A stretch of 64,000 nt of DNA from Voacanga thouarsii (taxonomy: Eukaryota; Streptophyta; Magnoliopsida; Gentianales; Apocynaceae). The stretch lies in NCBI GenBank assembly GCA_026120185.1, contig JANUWF010003379.1, forward strand, positions 558,001 to 622,000, in the 5' to 3' direction. The stretch's first letter is position 1. Each line of letters starts with the position of its first letter. The translations under genes and the position numbers were made by a program. Below, in pieces: positions 54,102 to 64,000 of the stretch. The notes below the pieces were generated by a model. The model did not search any database and was not told where the DNA came from. It worked only from the letters and a program-made list of their open reading frames with translations.

Positions 54102-56146
54102 TGAGGGACGGGAAAAACAGAGAGCATGCAGTGATGGAAGAAAAAATAGAGAAGGAAAAAAATAACCAAGCCTTAAAGGCCACATGGAAGCGTGAAGACC
54201 ATACCTTTGCGCTCCTTAAGCCTTCTAGGTCGAGTAGAATTGGATTGAACGGCAGGAATCGCTTCGCCTTGCCCATTTGAAGAAGCTTCCAGTTGAAAAC
54301 CCGCTAGCCTTCTACTTCGCCTTATTTGCATGAACACCAAACTTTCCAGCTCTCGAAATATTCCTCTGCCCAATCTCTAGTCGGTGAACACAATGGTGAA
54401 GAGGAACGGTTTCAAATCTCCTTGGTTCACTTGCTATTGATTAGCAAAGAAAAACAAGAAGAAATAGAGAAGAGGAAGGCTTGAGAGTGAGAGAGTTACG
54501 CGAGTTTTCCAGAGAGGGACGTGAGTCTCCTTTTGCTAGGGAAAAATTAGGGGTTTTCTCTACCAGAGACTTGTTTATTGGTTAGCCAAAAATCGATATC
54601 TTATTATCTGATAAACATATCCCCGGGATATTATATTTCAAAACACTCGGATGTTATCCTGAGAATCAGTTTGGCTTAACCCTAAACTCCTCTTAGCCGT
54701 ATCTGGAAAAAACCCTAACGTCCAAGCTATTGGGCCGGAAAAATATTTATTATTTTTCTTGGACCCAAAAGGCCCAAAATAATAAATATTAATTATTTAT
54801 TTCCTAAGCTTATATAAACAACCCAATAAATAATTAATGAGCCCAAATGAACCATAACAATTAACCTTTAATTATTTATTTCTTGGGCCTATATAAATAA
54901 CCCAATAAATAATTAAACATTAATTATTTCTCCTAGTTTAAGCCCAGGTTAATTTTCTAATTATTCATACTGGACCTAGGCCTTGAATAATTAATTAACC
55001 AATTAAACCAGATAATTAATTTCTCTCAACTCCTATTTTATTTATTTATTTATTTTATTCCAGTTTAATAATAAATTAGACTTCCTGAACAAAATAAAAT
55101 AAAATAAAATCCTCTCCAACTGAGACCAATTCCTCAACCCAAAATTAGTTAGGACTTACGGGCTATTCCGAGGATCAAAAAGACACATCGCTTTGGCTAC
55201 TAAAATGACCAAAATACCCATGTTATATAAATAGTTGTATTTTGCATTTTAAATATTTTCTAATATCACCATAAAGAAATATTGACCCCAAGGACAATGC
55301 TACATTAGCAAAATCTCCGACCTACAGGTGAAATGACTAAAATACCCCTCTACACATCGCCGTACATTTAGAGAGGAAGAAGTGTACTAACACCCCTCTA
55401 AATGACATCTACCATCATTAGGCTTCTAGTCCAATGATCCACGATTTCCTAGAGTATTTTCGCTTTCCAAGGGAGCTACCCTAAAGCAAACATCCAAGTC
55501 ATGTTTCCCAGGGCCCTGGACATTTTAGACCATTCGGACAACCACAAGGGGCGATATAATGCAAAAACTATTTTGTACAAGTCTGTCTTAACTAACTAGC
55601 CACACATACCCAACATGCAAGTATATTGGCCATACAATAGAACCTCAACTATAGCAAATCAAAGTATATGCTTCCAGCTTCGCCAGACCACCAACTCATA
55701 CTCAAGTCGTAGAGTACTAGTCCACGCTGTAGCAGTAGTAGTATAGGTTTCTATCATATAGTACTTTTAGAAACCGCTATTATAGGTCATGTCCTACGTA
55801 TTCGAAATACGCTTATGTTATGAAGTGAGTGGACTACTCACTGGTTAAAGGTAAGTCATTTCCCATTTGGAATTCATAACATAATAACCTAAGCATGATG
55901 AGATTCACAGTCTCATCAATAGGTTAAGAACAAGTGTTTATGTGTTAAATTACCCGTGATCCATACCTTACTGTAAAAGACCACCATTCACATGGATCAC
56001 TTATTTAAATACAATAGGTCTGTTCCAAATGAAAATTGTGCACAAACAAAAAGTAAATTCACAAACAATTTCTGAAAATAAATTCTTTTATTAAAATATT
56101 CGATTTTACATCAGAAACCTAGTCTAAGAGGGCATACAATCCAACA
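54102..56146 (-). repeat. 3' LTR of copia-2 (left on the plus strand)
   Basis: On the minus strand it starts TGTTGGATTGTATGCCC at 56146 and ends CCCGTCCCTCA at 54102. It contains TTATTTATTTATTTATTTTATTCC near 55031-55060, three similar AATTATTTATTGGG repeats (54790-54925) and the coding-like exon at 54373-54203. Polypurine tract GTGCAAGTGGGAGAT at 56147-56161. Confidence 0.95.
54203..54373 (-). other. LTR-borne coding-like exon (copia-2, 3' LTR copy)
   Basis: MGRGIFRELESLVFMQIRRS then RRLAGFQLEASSNG and VQSNSTRPRRLKERK, ending at CGCAAAG|GTATGG (last exon base 54205, phase 1). The matching frame in the 5' LTR is 62126-61958. Confidence 0.45.
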
Positions 56147-56154
56147 ATCTCCCA

Positions 56155-57743
56155 CTTGCACTCTAAGATTAGGTAAGTCCATAGGTGCCCACCCCTATGG
56201 CATCTAAGTGTCTCTTGAAGACTCTCTTAGCCAAAGGTTTGGTGAATAGATCTGCTAGATTGTTTTCTGAGGTAATATGTTCCACTACGACTTCCCGTCT
56301 CTAGATGAAATCCCGGATCAGGTGGTACTTCCTCTCGATGTGTTTCTCCTTCTTGTGGTTCCGAAGCTCCTTAGATTGCAATACTGCTCCAGTGTTGTCG
56401 CAATATATCACAATCGGCCTGTCCATATGTGGTACGATTCCAAGTTCTGAAAAGAACTTCCGAAGCCAAACTGCTTCCTTGGACGCCTCCGAAGCTGCCA
56501 CATACTCAGCTTCCATGGTTGAGTCAGCAATACAAGACTGCTTGATACTCTTCCATGAAATTGCTCCCCCAGACAAGGTGAAGACATACTCACTAGTGGA
56601 TTTTCTCTCATCCTTATCCGCCTGGCAGTCTGAGTCTGTGTATCCTGTAGGAACCAAATCATCAGCCCTGTAAACCAGCATATAATCTCTCGTTCCCTTG
56701 AGGTACTTGAGAATGTGTTTTACAGCTTGCCAATGAACCTCCCCAGGGTTTAACTGATATCTGCTAACTAAGCCCACGGCAAAGCAAATATCTGGCCTAG
56801 TACACAGCATGGCATACATGAGACTTCCCACAGCCGAAGTGTAGGAAATCCTACTCATTCTGTCCTTTTCTTCTTGAGACTTAGGACAGTCCTTCGAAGA
56901 AAATGACAACCCATGTCTGCAAGGGATTAGAGCTCCCTTGTATAAGTCCATGCTGTACTTGACCAGCATCTTATCAATGTATGTTGCTTGGGATAATCCT
57001 AACATTCTCTGCTTCCTATTTCTAAGAAGGCTAATCCCGAGAATGTAGCTGGCTTCTCTTAAATCCTTCATACTGAATTGACTAGACAGCTAAATCTTTG
57101 TAGATGACAATATCCCTACATCATTCCCAATGAGTAGAATGTCATCCACATATAGGACAAGAAAAACCACATTAATGCCTTCAAGTTTCCTGTACACGCA
57201 TGGTTCATCTTCGTTTTGAATAAAACCATAAAATTTTACAGTCTCATCAAAACGAATGTTTCATGCTCTCGATGCCTGCTTAAGTCCATAAATGGACTTC
57301 TTAAACTTACAAACCATATGTTCTTGGCTTTCAGCAATGAAGCCTTTCGGTTGGGACATATAGATGTTTTCGCTAAGATGGCCATTTAAAAATGCCATCT
57401 TGACATCCATTTGCCATATCTCGTAGTCATAGTGACATGCGATGGCAAGGAGGATGCGGATGGATTTAAGCATGGCTACCGGGGAAAAGGTTTCCTCATA
57501 GTCGATACCCTCTTTCTGAGTATACCCTTTCGCCACAAGCCTAGCTTTGAAGGTTTCCACCTTCCCATCCGCTCCCCTCTTTTTCTTGTACACCCACTTA
57601 TACCCAATGGGTTTTATCCCTTCAAGTGAAGCTACAAGATCCCAAACCTGATTGAGGTACATAGATTCAATCTCGACTTTCATTGCTTCATGCCACAGAT
57701 TTGCATCGGCATCAGCAATAGCCTCCTCGTATCTAGTGAGGTC
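56155..57743 (-). pseudogene. copia-2 reverse transcriptase and RNase H
   Basis: Minus strand. 57683-57261: KVEIESMYLNQVWDLVASLE, KARLVAKGYTQKEGIDYEET, WQMDVKMAFLNGHLSENIYM, then a stop at 57258-57260. Catalytic LYVDDILLIGND at about 57155-57120. After a stop near 57090, a 256-codon open frame (57071-56301) carries KDLREASYILGISLLRNRKQ through RNase H: TDSDCQADKDERKSTSEYV, EAEYVAASEASKEAVWLRKF and CDNTGAVLQSKELRNHKK. A stop at 56298 precedes the last ~45 codons. All catalytic residues are kept. Confidence 0.94.
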
Positions 57744-58970
57744 TTATTCCTGATGGTTAGAGACCAGCTCAAAGGCTTCTCCAGTCCATCTATCCGGAAC
57801 CCTAGACATTCTCCCACTACGACGAGGCTCCATTTGCACAGGCATTTGAGGCTGTGCCTCTTCTTGTTCCAGAATCGAGTCAGAAGAAGTTGATTCCGTA
57901 GATAACTTCTCCTCAAGTTCCAACCTCGTAGAACCTTTAGTGGAAGTACTTTGATCATCTTCCAAGTATCTAGCATTGGTACCGACTAGCCCCTTCTGCT
58001 CCTTAGGATGATAAAAGTAACCTCCTTTTGTCCCTTTTGGATAGCCAACAAAATAGCATAATTCTGATTTTAGTTCCAACTTGTCTCCCTTAACCAGTAC
58101 ATAAGTTGGACATCCCCAAATCCTGAGATGATTCAGACTTGGCTTACGCCCAGTCCACATCTCATAAGGAGTCCTAGGTACTGACTTGGAAGGCACCAAG
58201 TTCAGAATATATGCCACTGTCTCCAGAGCATATCCCCAAAAGGACACTGGAAGAGTAGCATGAGACATCATGCTTCGGACCATTTCCATCAATGTCCTGT
58301 TCCTTCCCTCAGCTACTCCGTTCTGCTGGGGTGTTCCCGGCGCAGAGAGTTGGGATACTATCCCATGATGTACTATGTAGTCCTTGAATTCACCTAGGAG
58401 GTACTCTCCACCACGATCCGATCGTAGGGTTTTGATTAATTTACCTGTCCGACGCTCCACTTCAGCCTTAAACTCCTTGAACTTGTCAAAAGAGTCAGAC
58501 TTGCGTCTCATCAGGTAAATGTAACCATACCTCGTACAATCATCCGTGAAAGTGATGACGTACTCAAAACCTCCCCTAGCTGGTGTAGACAACGGACCAC
58601 ACACATCAGTGTGAACAAGACTCAACACCTCCTTGGCTCTATCCGCCTTTGGTGTAAATGACCTCTTGGTCATCTTTCCCATCAGGCAGAATTCACACTG
58701 AGGCCAACTTTCCAATCTCAATGAGCCCAAAGGCTCATTATGGATTAGCCTCTGAATCCTAGTTGAGTTAATATGACCCAATCTTAGATACCAAAGGTAT
58801 GAATCATTGATATTGGTCTTTCTCTTCTTAGTTAAAGGTTCAGATTGAGCGTTATTTGATTAGTTGTTAATAGGGTTTAAAAAGAATAGATTACCATACA
58901 TGTACCCAGTACATAAAATTTCTCCATCTCTACTGATAGAAATACCAGAATGGAAAGATACAGAATATCC
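57744..58970 (-). pseudogene. copia-2 integrase
   Basis: A 345-codon open frame (58781-57744, minus) starting [13 protein letters not shown] with [14 protein letters not shown] of the zinc-binding region. Core residues: [16 protein letters not shown] with the first Asp, [15 protein letters not shown] with the second, [20 protein letters not shown] with Glu. The C-terminal part has [20 protein letters not shown] and [20 protein letters not shown] and ends near [15 protein letters not shown]. Between 58970 and 58782 (SVSFHSGISISRDGEILC, LYLR) two stops occur, at 58970-58968 and near 58861. This is the least damaged integrase of the window. Confidence 0.94.
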
Positions 58971-59441
58971 TTAATTAATAAGTTTTGCAACTGAAATCAA
59001 ATTCTGACAAAAACCAAGTACATATAAAATATCTTTTAAAACCACTATCTTATTACAATAAAAAATAAGATCCAGTTCTCCCACTGCAAGGGCCCAGACT
59101 TGTGCTCCATTACCCACTCGAAGCCCATGTTCGCCCTTCTTGAGTCTTCTTATCTTTCTAAACCCCTGCAAGGAGTTACAGATATGATCAGTGGCTCCTG
59201 AATCAACAATCCAAGTGGAAGTTGATCCTACCATTGATGTGGACTCTAGATAGAAAACATTACCTGTGGGGTTTTTCTTGGTTTGAAGATCTGGACACTC
59301 CTTTTTCCAGTGTCCCTTCTTACCATATTTGAAGCACTTGCCCTTTGGTTTGTCCTTGGGTTGGGCTGCTGCATTCCCCTTCTTCCTCTTGAACTTTCTG
59401 GGTTTAGGCCCAATTTTTGAGGAAGAAGCCTTAGCAATCAT
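58971..59441 (-). pseudogene. copia-2 nucleocapsid and protease
   Basis: A 156-codon frame (59441-58971, minus). A lysine-rich tract, then the knuckle CFKYGKKGHWKKEC (about 59337-59298), whose second Cys is Tyr (TGT to TAT). The protease active site TWIVDSGATDHICN lies at about 59216-59175, followed by GLRVGNGAQVWALAVGELDL and VVLKDILYV. The knuckle defect would impair RNA packaging. A frameshift at its left joins it to gag. Confidence 0.92.
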
Positions 59442-60055
59442 GGCCTTGACTGCGACTTCATGACCTTCTCCGCCATCTGGAGCTCTTTCATCAATTCAGT
59501 TAAACTCATGTTCAACTTGTTCATGTTATAGTTTAACTTGAATTGAGTGAAGGAGCCCGGTAGAGATTCGAGAACCATGTCCACTTGGCTCTCGGGGTCA
59601 ATGATAGCCCCTAAGATTTTCGCCTCCTCGAAAGTAGCAATCATCTTGAGCATATGCTCTCGGACTGATGCTCCCTCAGCCATCTTAGTGTTAACAATAG
59701 TTTGAAGAGCCTCCTGCCTTGCGGGCCGACTCTTGTCCACAAACATAGTAGCCAATGATTGACTGATGTCATATGCAGAAGCCATGTGCTCGTGTTTTGA
59801 CTAGAGCACATTAGACATGGAGGCTAACATATAGCAACGTGCCATTTCGTCAGCCTTCTTCCACGCCTTCTCAGCCTCTCGCTCTTCGGCGGTGGAACCT
59901 TCCCCGATTACAGGGCAGGTCTTGTAAAGGACATACTTATACTCCTCAGCTGTGAGTATTATGTCCAGGTTCATTTTCCAGTCCACATAATTTGGACCCA
60001 TTAACTTATTCTCCCTGAGAATAACGACCAATGGACTAAAAGAACCTCCCACCAT
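59442..60055 (-). pseudogene. copia-2 gag capsid
   Basis: The start ATG is 60055 (minus), two bases after an acceptor-like GATTTTCAG. Text: MVGGSFSPLVVILRENKLMG, YVDWKMNLDIILTAEEYKYV, EAEKAWKKADEMARCYMLAS, then a TAG at 59798-59800 replacing Gln. The frame 59785-59438 continues: DKSRPARQEALQTIVNTKMA, DPESQVDMVLESLPGSFTQF and NYNMNKLNMSLTELMKELQM. An indel near 59440 shifts to the nucleocapsid frame. The upstream open frame extends to 60151 through the leader. Confidence 0.93.
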
Positions 60056-60057
60056 TT

Positions 60058-61834
60058 CTGAAAATCGAAAAATAAAAGAAAGAATATAGTTTGTGAAAAC
60101 AAAATAAAATTTGTGCACTGAAAATAATTTGGCTCTTAGGAAAACTGACATAACTTCTTGGGAAGATTAATAGTTTCCTAAGCTAAGTGTAATAACCACC
60201 TCAAATTAATTTCCCTTCTAGGTAATAATTCAGAGGATAACTCCATCGTGGGATGGTCGTTTCCTCTCATTTCCTATAGACATACCTCGCACTATAACCT
60301 CCAACGTGGGCTGGCCGATCATAGTACGTGCCCCGGGTTATTAATTACATCCTTCCATTAGATCTAGATCCTTGTGGTATCCCCATCCTATACGAGTTCA
60401 CTCCCAGGGTGACACGAGGGGACCCACGATCTCTAATGAGGACCGTGATGGAAGTTGTGGGGCTGTTGGAACCCCTCTCCCACTTAGTTTTTTAAAATAA
60501 AGATTTTCTGGAAAAATATCCTTTTGAAATTTCCATTAAGTTTTTTCTTAACTCAAAAATAAAATACCTAAGTCCATTAAAATCTCTATGCTAAGGCTTA
60601 TATCCTTTGAGAGAATTCTCAATGGACTAATTTTATTTAAGTTAAAACTTAATGATTTCAAAAATTTTCCAATTAAAACTTTTTAGAGACTTTGGTCTCA
60701 AGTTTATTTGACAAAATCATTTTTTTAGTCCAAAACAAAACAAAATGGCTCTCCATTTTAATTTACAAAAATATCTAAATCCAATATATTTTATATGTCA
60801 AGGATTAAATCCTTTGAGAAAATATTCAAGGATTAATTTTTGTACAAATTAAAATAACCATTTAATTTTTGAAGAAAAATATTTTTCTTGTAAAAAATGT
60901 TCCCAAAGACTTTGGTTTTTGAGGAAAAAATGCACATAGGTAAATAAAAAAATAGCATGCTCGAAAACAGTAAACGTTTTCATACTTTTCTATTTTTTAA
61001 ACCTAAGTGCCCAAATAATAAAATTAAACAAATTAATTAATTAATTAATGATCTTGTTTAATCCTAAAATCCTTTACTAATATTTTTCATTCAAATATAT
61101 CTCAAGAATATAAATATTGCAAAAATATTAATTTCGCCTGGTATAGGACCCAAAACGAAAAAGAAAAAAAATAAAAAATTTGCAAAAAATAGCTGGCGGT
61201 CTACTGCACCGGCCGCACCAGATTTGCGTCCGCATGGCCTGCGGTCCACTGCGGCCGCGGTGCACCGGATCGCCTTCACTGCAGCCCGTGGATCAGCCCA
61301 CGCCCGCAACCCGCAACCGTTTCTCCTCAGCTGCCGACCTGCGTGTTTATCCGAATGGAGGCTCCGACCCAACTGCATGACTCGCGCGGTTGCAATTCAT
61401 CAATTTGAAATGGCTCAAATCACCTCCAAATCGGCTCGGCTCGCAGCAAATAGCCGGACGGCTCTAGGCACAAAATGGCAGCGGCTCGGCTCGGCTACAC
61501 GGCTTATGAATAGTGCCTTCTTCTTCGTTTTTTCTTCTGTTTCACGTGCGATTTGCAGAGCTTCTTTCCTTCGACTTTTGCTTATTTCTTTGGCTTTTTT
61601 GGACATTTTTACTTACAAAAACTCATCCAAAACAAAACCACAACCGCCTATACCCATTAAAATTGGGTTTACACGATCAAACATCAAAGCCAAAAAAAAA
61701 ATTTACAGAGGCTTATGCTTCCACTGTGAAGCTTACAAATCCACCTATCCCATACCAAAACAGCGAAGGATTACAGGTATAATCATCTTCTCCATTTTTA
61801 CTAACTATCATGCTCCCTAAATTGATCAAAGAAC
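60058..61834 (-). other. copia-2 untranslated leader
   Basis: No credible gene. It parallels the copia-1 leader: ATTAATTAATTAATGATCTTG (61031), ACCAAAGTC runs and GTGACACGAGGGGACCCACG near 60409. A GC-rich stretch (61195-61460) carries GTGCGGCCGGTGCAGTAGAC (minus, 61218-61199) and a second related copy at 61266-61244. Open frames at 61091-61820 come from this patch. Confidence 0.7.
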
Positions 61835-61854
61835 CATTGTCTCTGATATCACAT
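61835..61854 (-). promoter_or_regulatory. Primer binding site of copia-2 (variant)
   Basis: On the minus strand, directly after the LTR end CCCTCA: ATGTGATATCAGAGACAATG. It matches TGGTATCAGAG at 10 of 11 positions (G to A); the following C is A. Confidence 0.85.
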
Positions 61855-63899
61855 TGAGGGACAGGAAAAATAGAGAGCATGCAGTGACGGGAAAAAAAAT
61901 AGAGAAGGAAAAAAATAACCAAGCCTTAAAGGCCACACGGAAGCGTGAAGATCATACATTTGCGCTCCTTAAGCCTTTTAGGTCGAGTAAAATTGGATTG
62001 AACGACAGGAATCGCTTCGCCTTGCCCATTTGAAGAAGTTTCCGGTTGAAAACCCGCTAGCCTTCTACTTCGCCTTATTTGCATGAACACTAAACTTTCC
62101 AACTCTCGAAATATTCCTCTGTCCAATCTCTAGTCGGTGAACACAATGGTGAAGAGGAACGGTTTCAAATCTCCTTGGTTCACTTGCTATTGATTAGCAA
62201 AGAAAAACAAGAAGAAACAGAGAAGAGGAAGGCTTGAGAGTGAGAGAGTTACGCGAGTTTTCCAGAGAGGGACGTGAGTCTCATTTTGCTAGGGAGAAAT
62301 TAGGGATTTTCTCTAACAGAGACTTGTTTATTGGTTAGCCAAAACTCGGTCTCTCATTATCTGATAAACATATCCCCGGGATATTATATTTCAAAACACC
62401 CGGATGTTATCCTGAGAATCAGTTTGGCTTAATCCTAAACTCTTCTTAGCCGTATCTGGAAAAAACCCTAAGGTCCAAGCTATTGGGCCGGAAAAATATT
62501 TATTATTTTTCTTGGACCCAAAAGGCCCAAAATAATAAATATTAATTATTTATTTCTTGAGCTTATATAAACAACCCAATAAATAATTAATGAGCCCAAA
62601 TGAACCATAACAATTAACCTTTAATTATTTATTTCTTGGGCCTATATAAATAACCCAATAAATAATTAAACATTAATTATTTCTCCTAGTTTAAGCCCAG
62701 GTTAATTTTCTAATTATTCATACTGGACCTAGGCCTTGAATAATTAATTAACCAATTAAACCAGATAATTAATTTCTCTCAACTCCTATTTTATTTATTT
62801 ATTTATTTTATTCCAGTCTAATAATAAATTAGACTTTCTGAACAAAATAAAATAAAATAAAATCCTCTTCAACTGAGACCAATTCCTCAACCCAAAATTA
62901 GTTAGGACTTACGGGCTATTCCGAGGACCAAAAAGACACATCGCCTTGGCTACTAAAATGACCAAAATACCTCTGCTATATAAATAATTGTATTTTACAT
63001 TTTAAATATTTTCTAATATCACCATAAAGAAATATTGACCCCAAAGACAATGTTGCATTAGCAAAGTCTCCGACCTACAGGTGAAATAACTAAAATACCC
63101 CTCTACACATCGCCGTACATTTAGAGAGGAAGAAGTGTACTAACACCCCTCTAAATGACATCTACCATCCTTAGGCTTCTAGTCCAATGATCCACGATTT
63201 CCTAGAGTATTTCCGCTTTCCAAGGGAGCTACCCTAAAGCAAACATCCAAGTCATGTTTCCCAGGGCCCTGGACATTTTAGACCATTCGGACAACCACAA
63301 GGGGCGATATAATGCAAAAACTATTTTGTATAAGTCTGTCTTAACTAACTAGTCACACATACCCAACATGCAAGTATATTGGCCCTACGATAGAACCTCA
63401 ACTATAGCAAATCAAAGTATATGCTTCCAGCTTCGCCAGACCACCAACTCATACTCAAGTCGTAGAGTACTAGTCCACGCTGTAGCGATAGTAGTCTAGG
63501 TTTCTATCATATAGTACTTTTAGAAACCGCTATTACAGGTCCTGTCCTACGTATTCGAAATACGCTTATATTATGAAGTGAGTGGACTACTCACTGGCTA
63601 AAGGTAAGCCATCCCCCATTTGAAATTCATAACATAATAACCTAAGCATGATGAGGTTCCCAGTCTCATCAATAGGTTAAGAACAAATGTTTATGTGTTA
63701 AATAACCCGTGATCTATACTTTACTGTGAAAGACCACCATTCACATTGATCACTTATTTAAACACAATGGGTCTGTTCCAAACAAAAATTGTGCACAAAC
63801 AAAAAGTAAATTCACAAATAATTTCTGAAAATAAATTCTTTTATTAAAATATTCGATTTTACATCAGAAACCTAGTCTAAAAGGGCATACAATCCAACA
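61855..63899 (-). repeat. 5' LTR of copia-2 (right on the plus strand)
   Basis: Starts (minus) TGTTGGATTGTATGCCC at 63899, ends CCCTCA at 61855; same length as the other copy. The coding-like exon frame is 62126-61958 (minus); here its last base before the donor is T, not G (AAAT|GTATGA), so the spliced join would give TAA instead of GAA. Confidence 0.95.
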
Positions 63900-63904
63900 C
63901 TACC

Positions 63905-64000
63905 CCGGTTCCACATATTCCGGTCCAGCCAATTCTTAAAACGAGGAAAAGAGGTAAATTTTTTTTAACCTCAGAATCAGTACAGAGAGCAATCGACGCT
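63905..64000 (+). repeat. 3' LTR of copia-1, right part (cut by window end)
   Basis: CCGGTTCCACATATTCCGGT onward matches 46728-46825 of the copia-1 5' LTR, including the donor-like AGAG|GTAAAT at 63953/63954. The LTR end and the right target duplication lie outside the window. Confidence 0.9.

Larger units (their letters stand above)
54102..63899 (-). mobile_element. Ty1/copia element copia-2, full length, 9,798 bp
   Basis: Both LTRs are 2,045 bp (54102-56146 and 61855-63899). The 5-bp duplication CTACC flanks it (54097-54101 and 63900-63904). It sits in the 3' LTR of copia-1 in reverse orientation, so it is younger. All domains are present with few lesions: one frameshift in gag near 59440 and about six stops. 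In the first ~165 bases of the two LTRs I count about 11 differences, nearly all transitions; other stretches look closer. The protein resembles copia-1 nearly throughout, but the LTR 3' halves differ. Confidence 0.95.
45137..64000 (+). mobile_element. Ty1/copia element copia-1, interrupted by copia-2, runs off the window
   Basis: LTR 45137-46944, primer site, leader, gag, protease, integrase, RT, RNase H and 3' LTR from 52514. At 54101 the 3' LTR is interrupted by copia-2 (54102-63899, opposite strand) and resumes at 63905. The insertion is in the viral movement-protein region. Protein text (NPTGNVFYL, SGATDHICN, LYMDDILLI) is of the Tork/Angela-like type; the exact lineage is uncertain. At least fifteen in-frame stops, many at Trp or Gln codons, show it is dead. 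Confidence 0.9.

Noticed and set aside
56305..57893. Plus-strand ORFs at 56305-56673, 57411-57629 and 57690-57893
   Set aside because: Antisense shadows of the copia-2 RT-RNase H and integrase genes.
61091..61820. ORFs in the copia-2 leader (61091-61378 minus, 61224-61820, 61415-61606 minus)
   Set aside because: They lie in the GC-rich untranslated leader, lack motifs and have no matching frame in the copia-1 leader.

Overview
This is plant nuclear DNA, most likely from a eudicot with a repeat-rich genome. It is AT-rich and almost wholly built of nested, decayed transposable elements. Evidence includes tRNA-iMet primer sites (TGGTATCAGAGC), both Ty1/copia and Ty3/gypsy polyproteins, Mutator and CACTA remnants, an endogenous plant pararetrovirus and two intron-containing host gene remnants. 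I cannot name the species. I see no intact host gene and no complete tRNA or rRNA gene.

Layout. 0.6-1.3 kb: minus-strand Mutator transposase tail. 1.3-8.8 kb: a Ty3/gypsy element (LTR, primer site, gag, protease) lacking RT-RNase H-integrase, its gag split by a 4,257-bp probable solo LTR with a 5-bp target duplication. 9.7-23.6 kb: a SIRE/Maximus-type Ty1/copia element with both LTRs, gag, pol and an env-like region, carrying two nested probable solo LTRs (10,766-12,365 and 14,431-16,330). 23.8-25.2 kb: minus-strand host fragments, one a thioredoxin-like 4B (DIM1-family) remnant and one an unrecognised reading frame with three stops. 25.8-27.8 kb: about 13 tandem copies of a ~150-bp repeat. 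27.8-28.9 kb: a CACTA terminus with a 416-bp tandem duplication. 29.0-32.3 kb: a Mutator fragment, a minus-strand copia LTR/gag fragment and duplicated non-coding blocks.

32.3-45.1 kb: a Ty3 integrase tail abuts an endogenous caulimovirid, present as two plus-strand pieces and one minus-strand piece. Gene order (movement protein, coat protein, protease, RT, RNase H, then a separate second ORF, then an intergenic region with a Met primer site) fits florendoviruses best. All pieces are broken by stops, frameshifts and deletions. Between the minus piece and the second plus piece lie exons of a HAK/KUP/KT potassium transporter gene.

45.1-64.0 kb: a Ty1/copia element (copia-1) inserted in the viral movement-protein region. 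Its 3' LTR is interrupted by a second, better preserved, opposite-strand element (copia-2, 54,102-63,899, 2,045-bp LTRs, 5-bp target duplication). The copia-1 3' LTR resumes at 63,905 and leaves the window.

Most interesting pattern: three different copia LTRs share a short coding-like stretch (RRSRRLAG-type) that ends at a candidate 5' splice donor in the same codon phase. A candidate acceptor lies two bases before the gag ATG and joins in frame. This suggests a spliced, N-terminally extended Gag mRNA whose intron removes the primer site.
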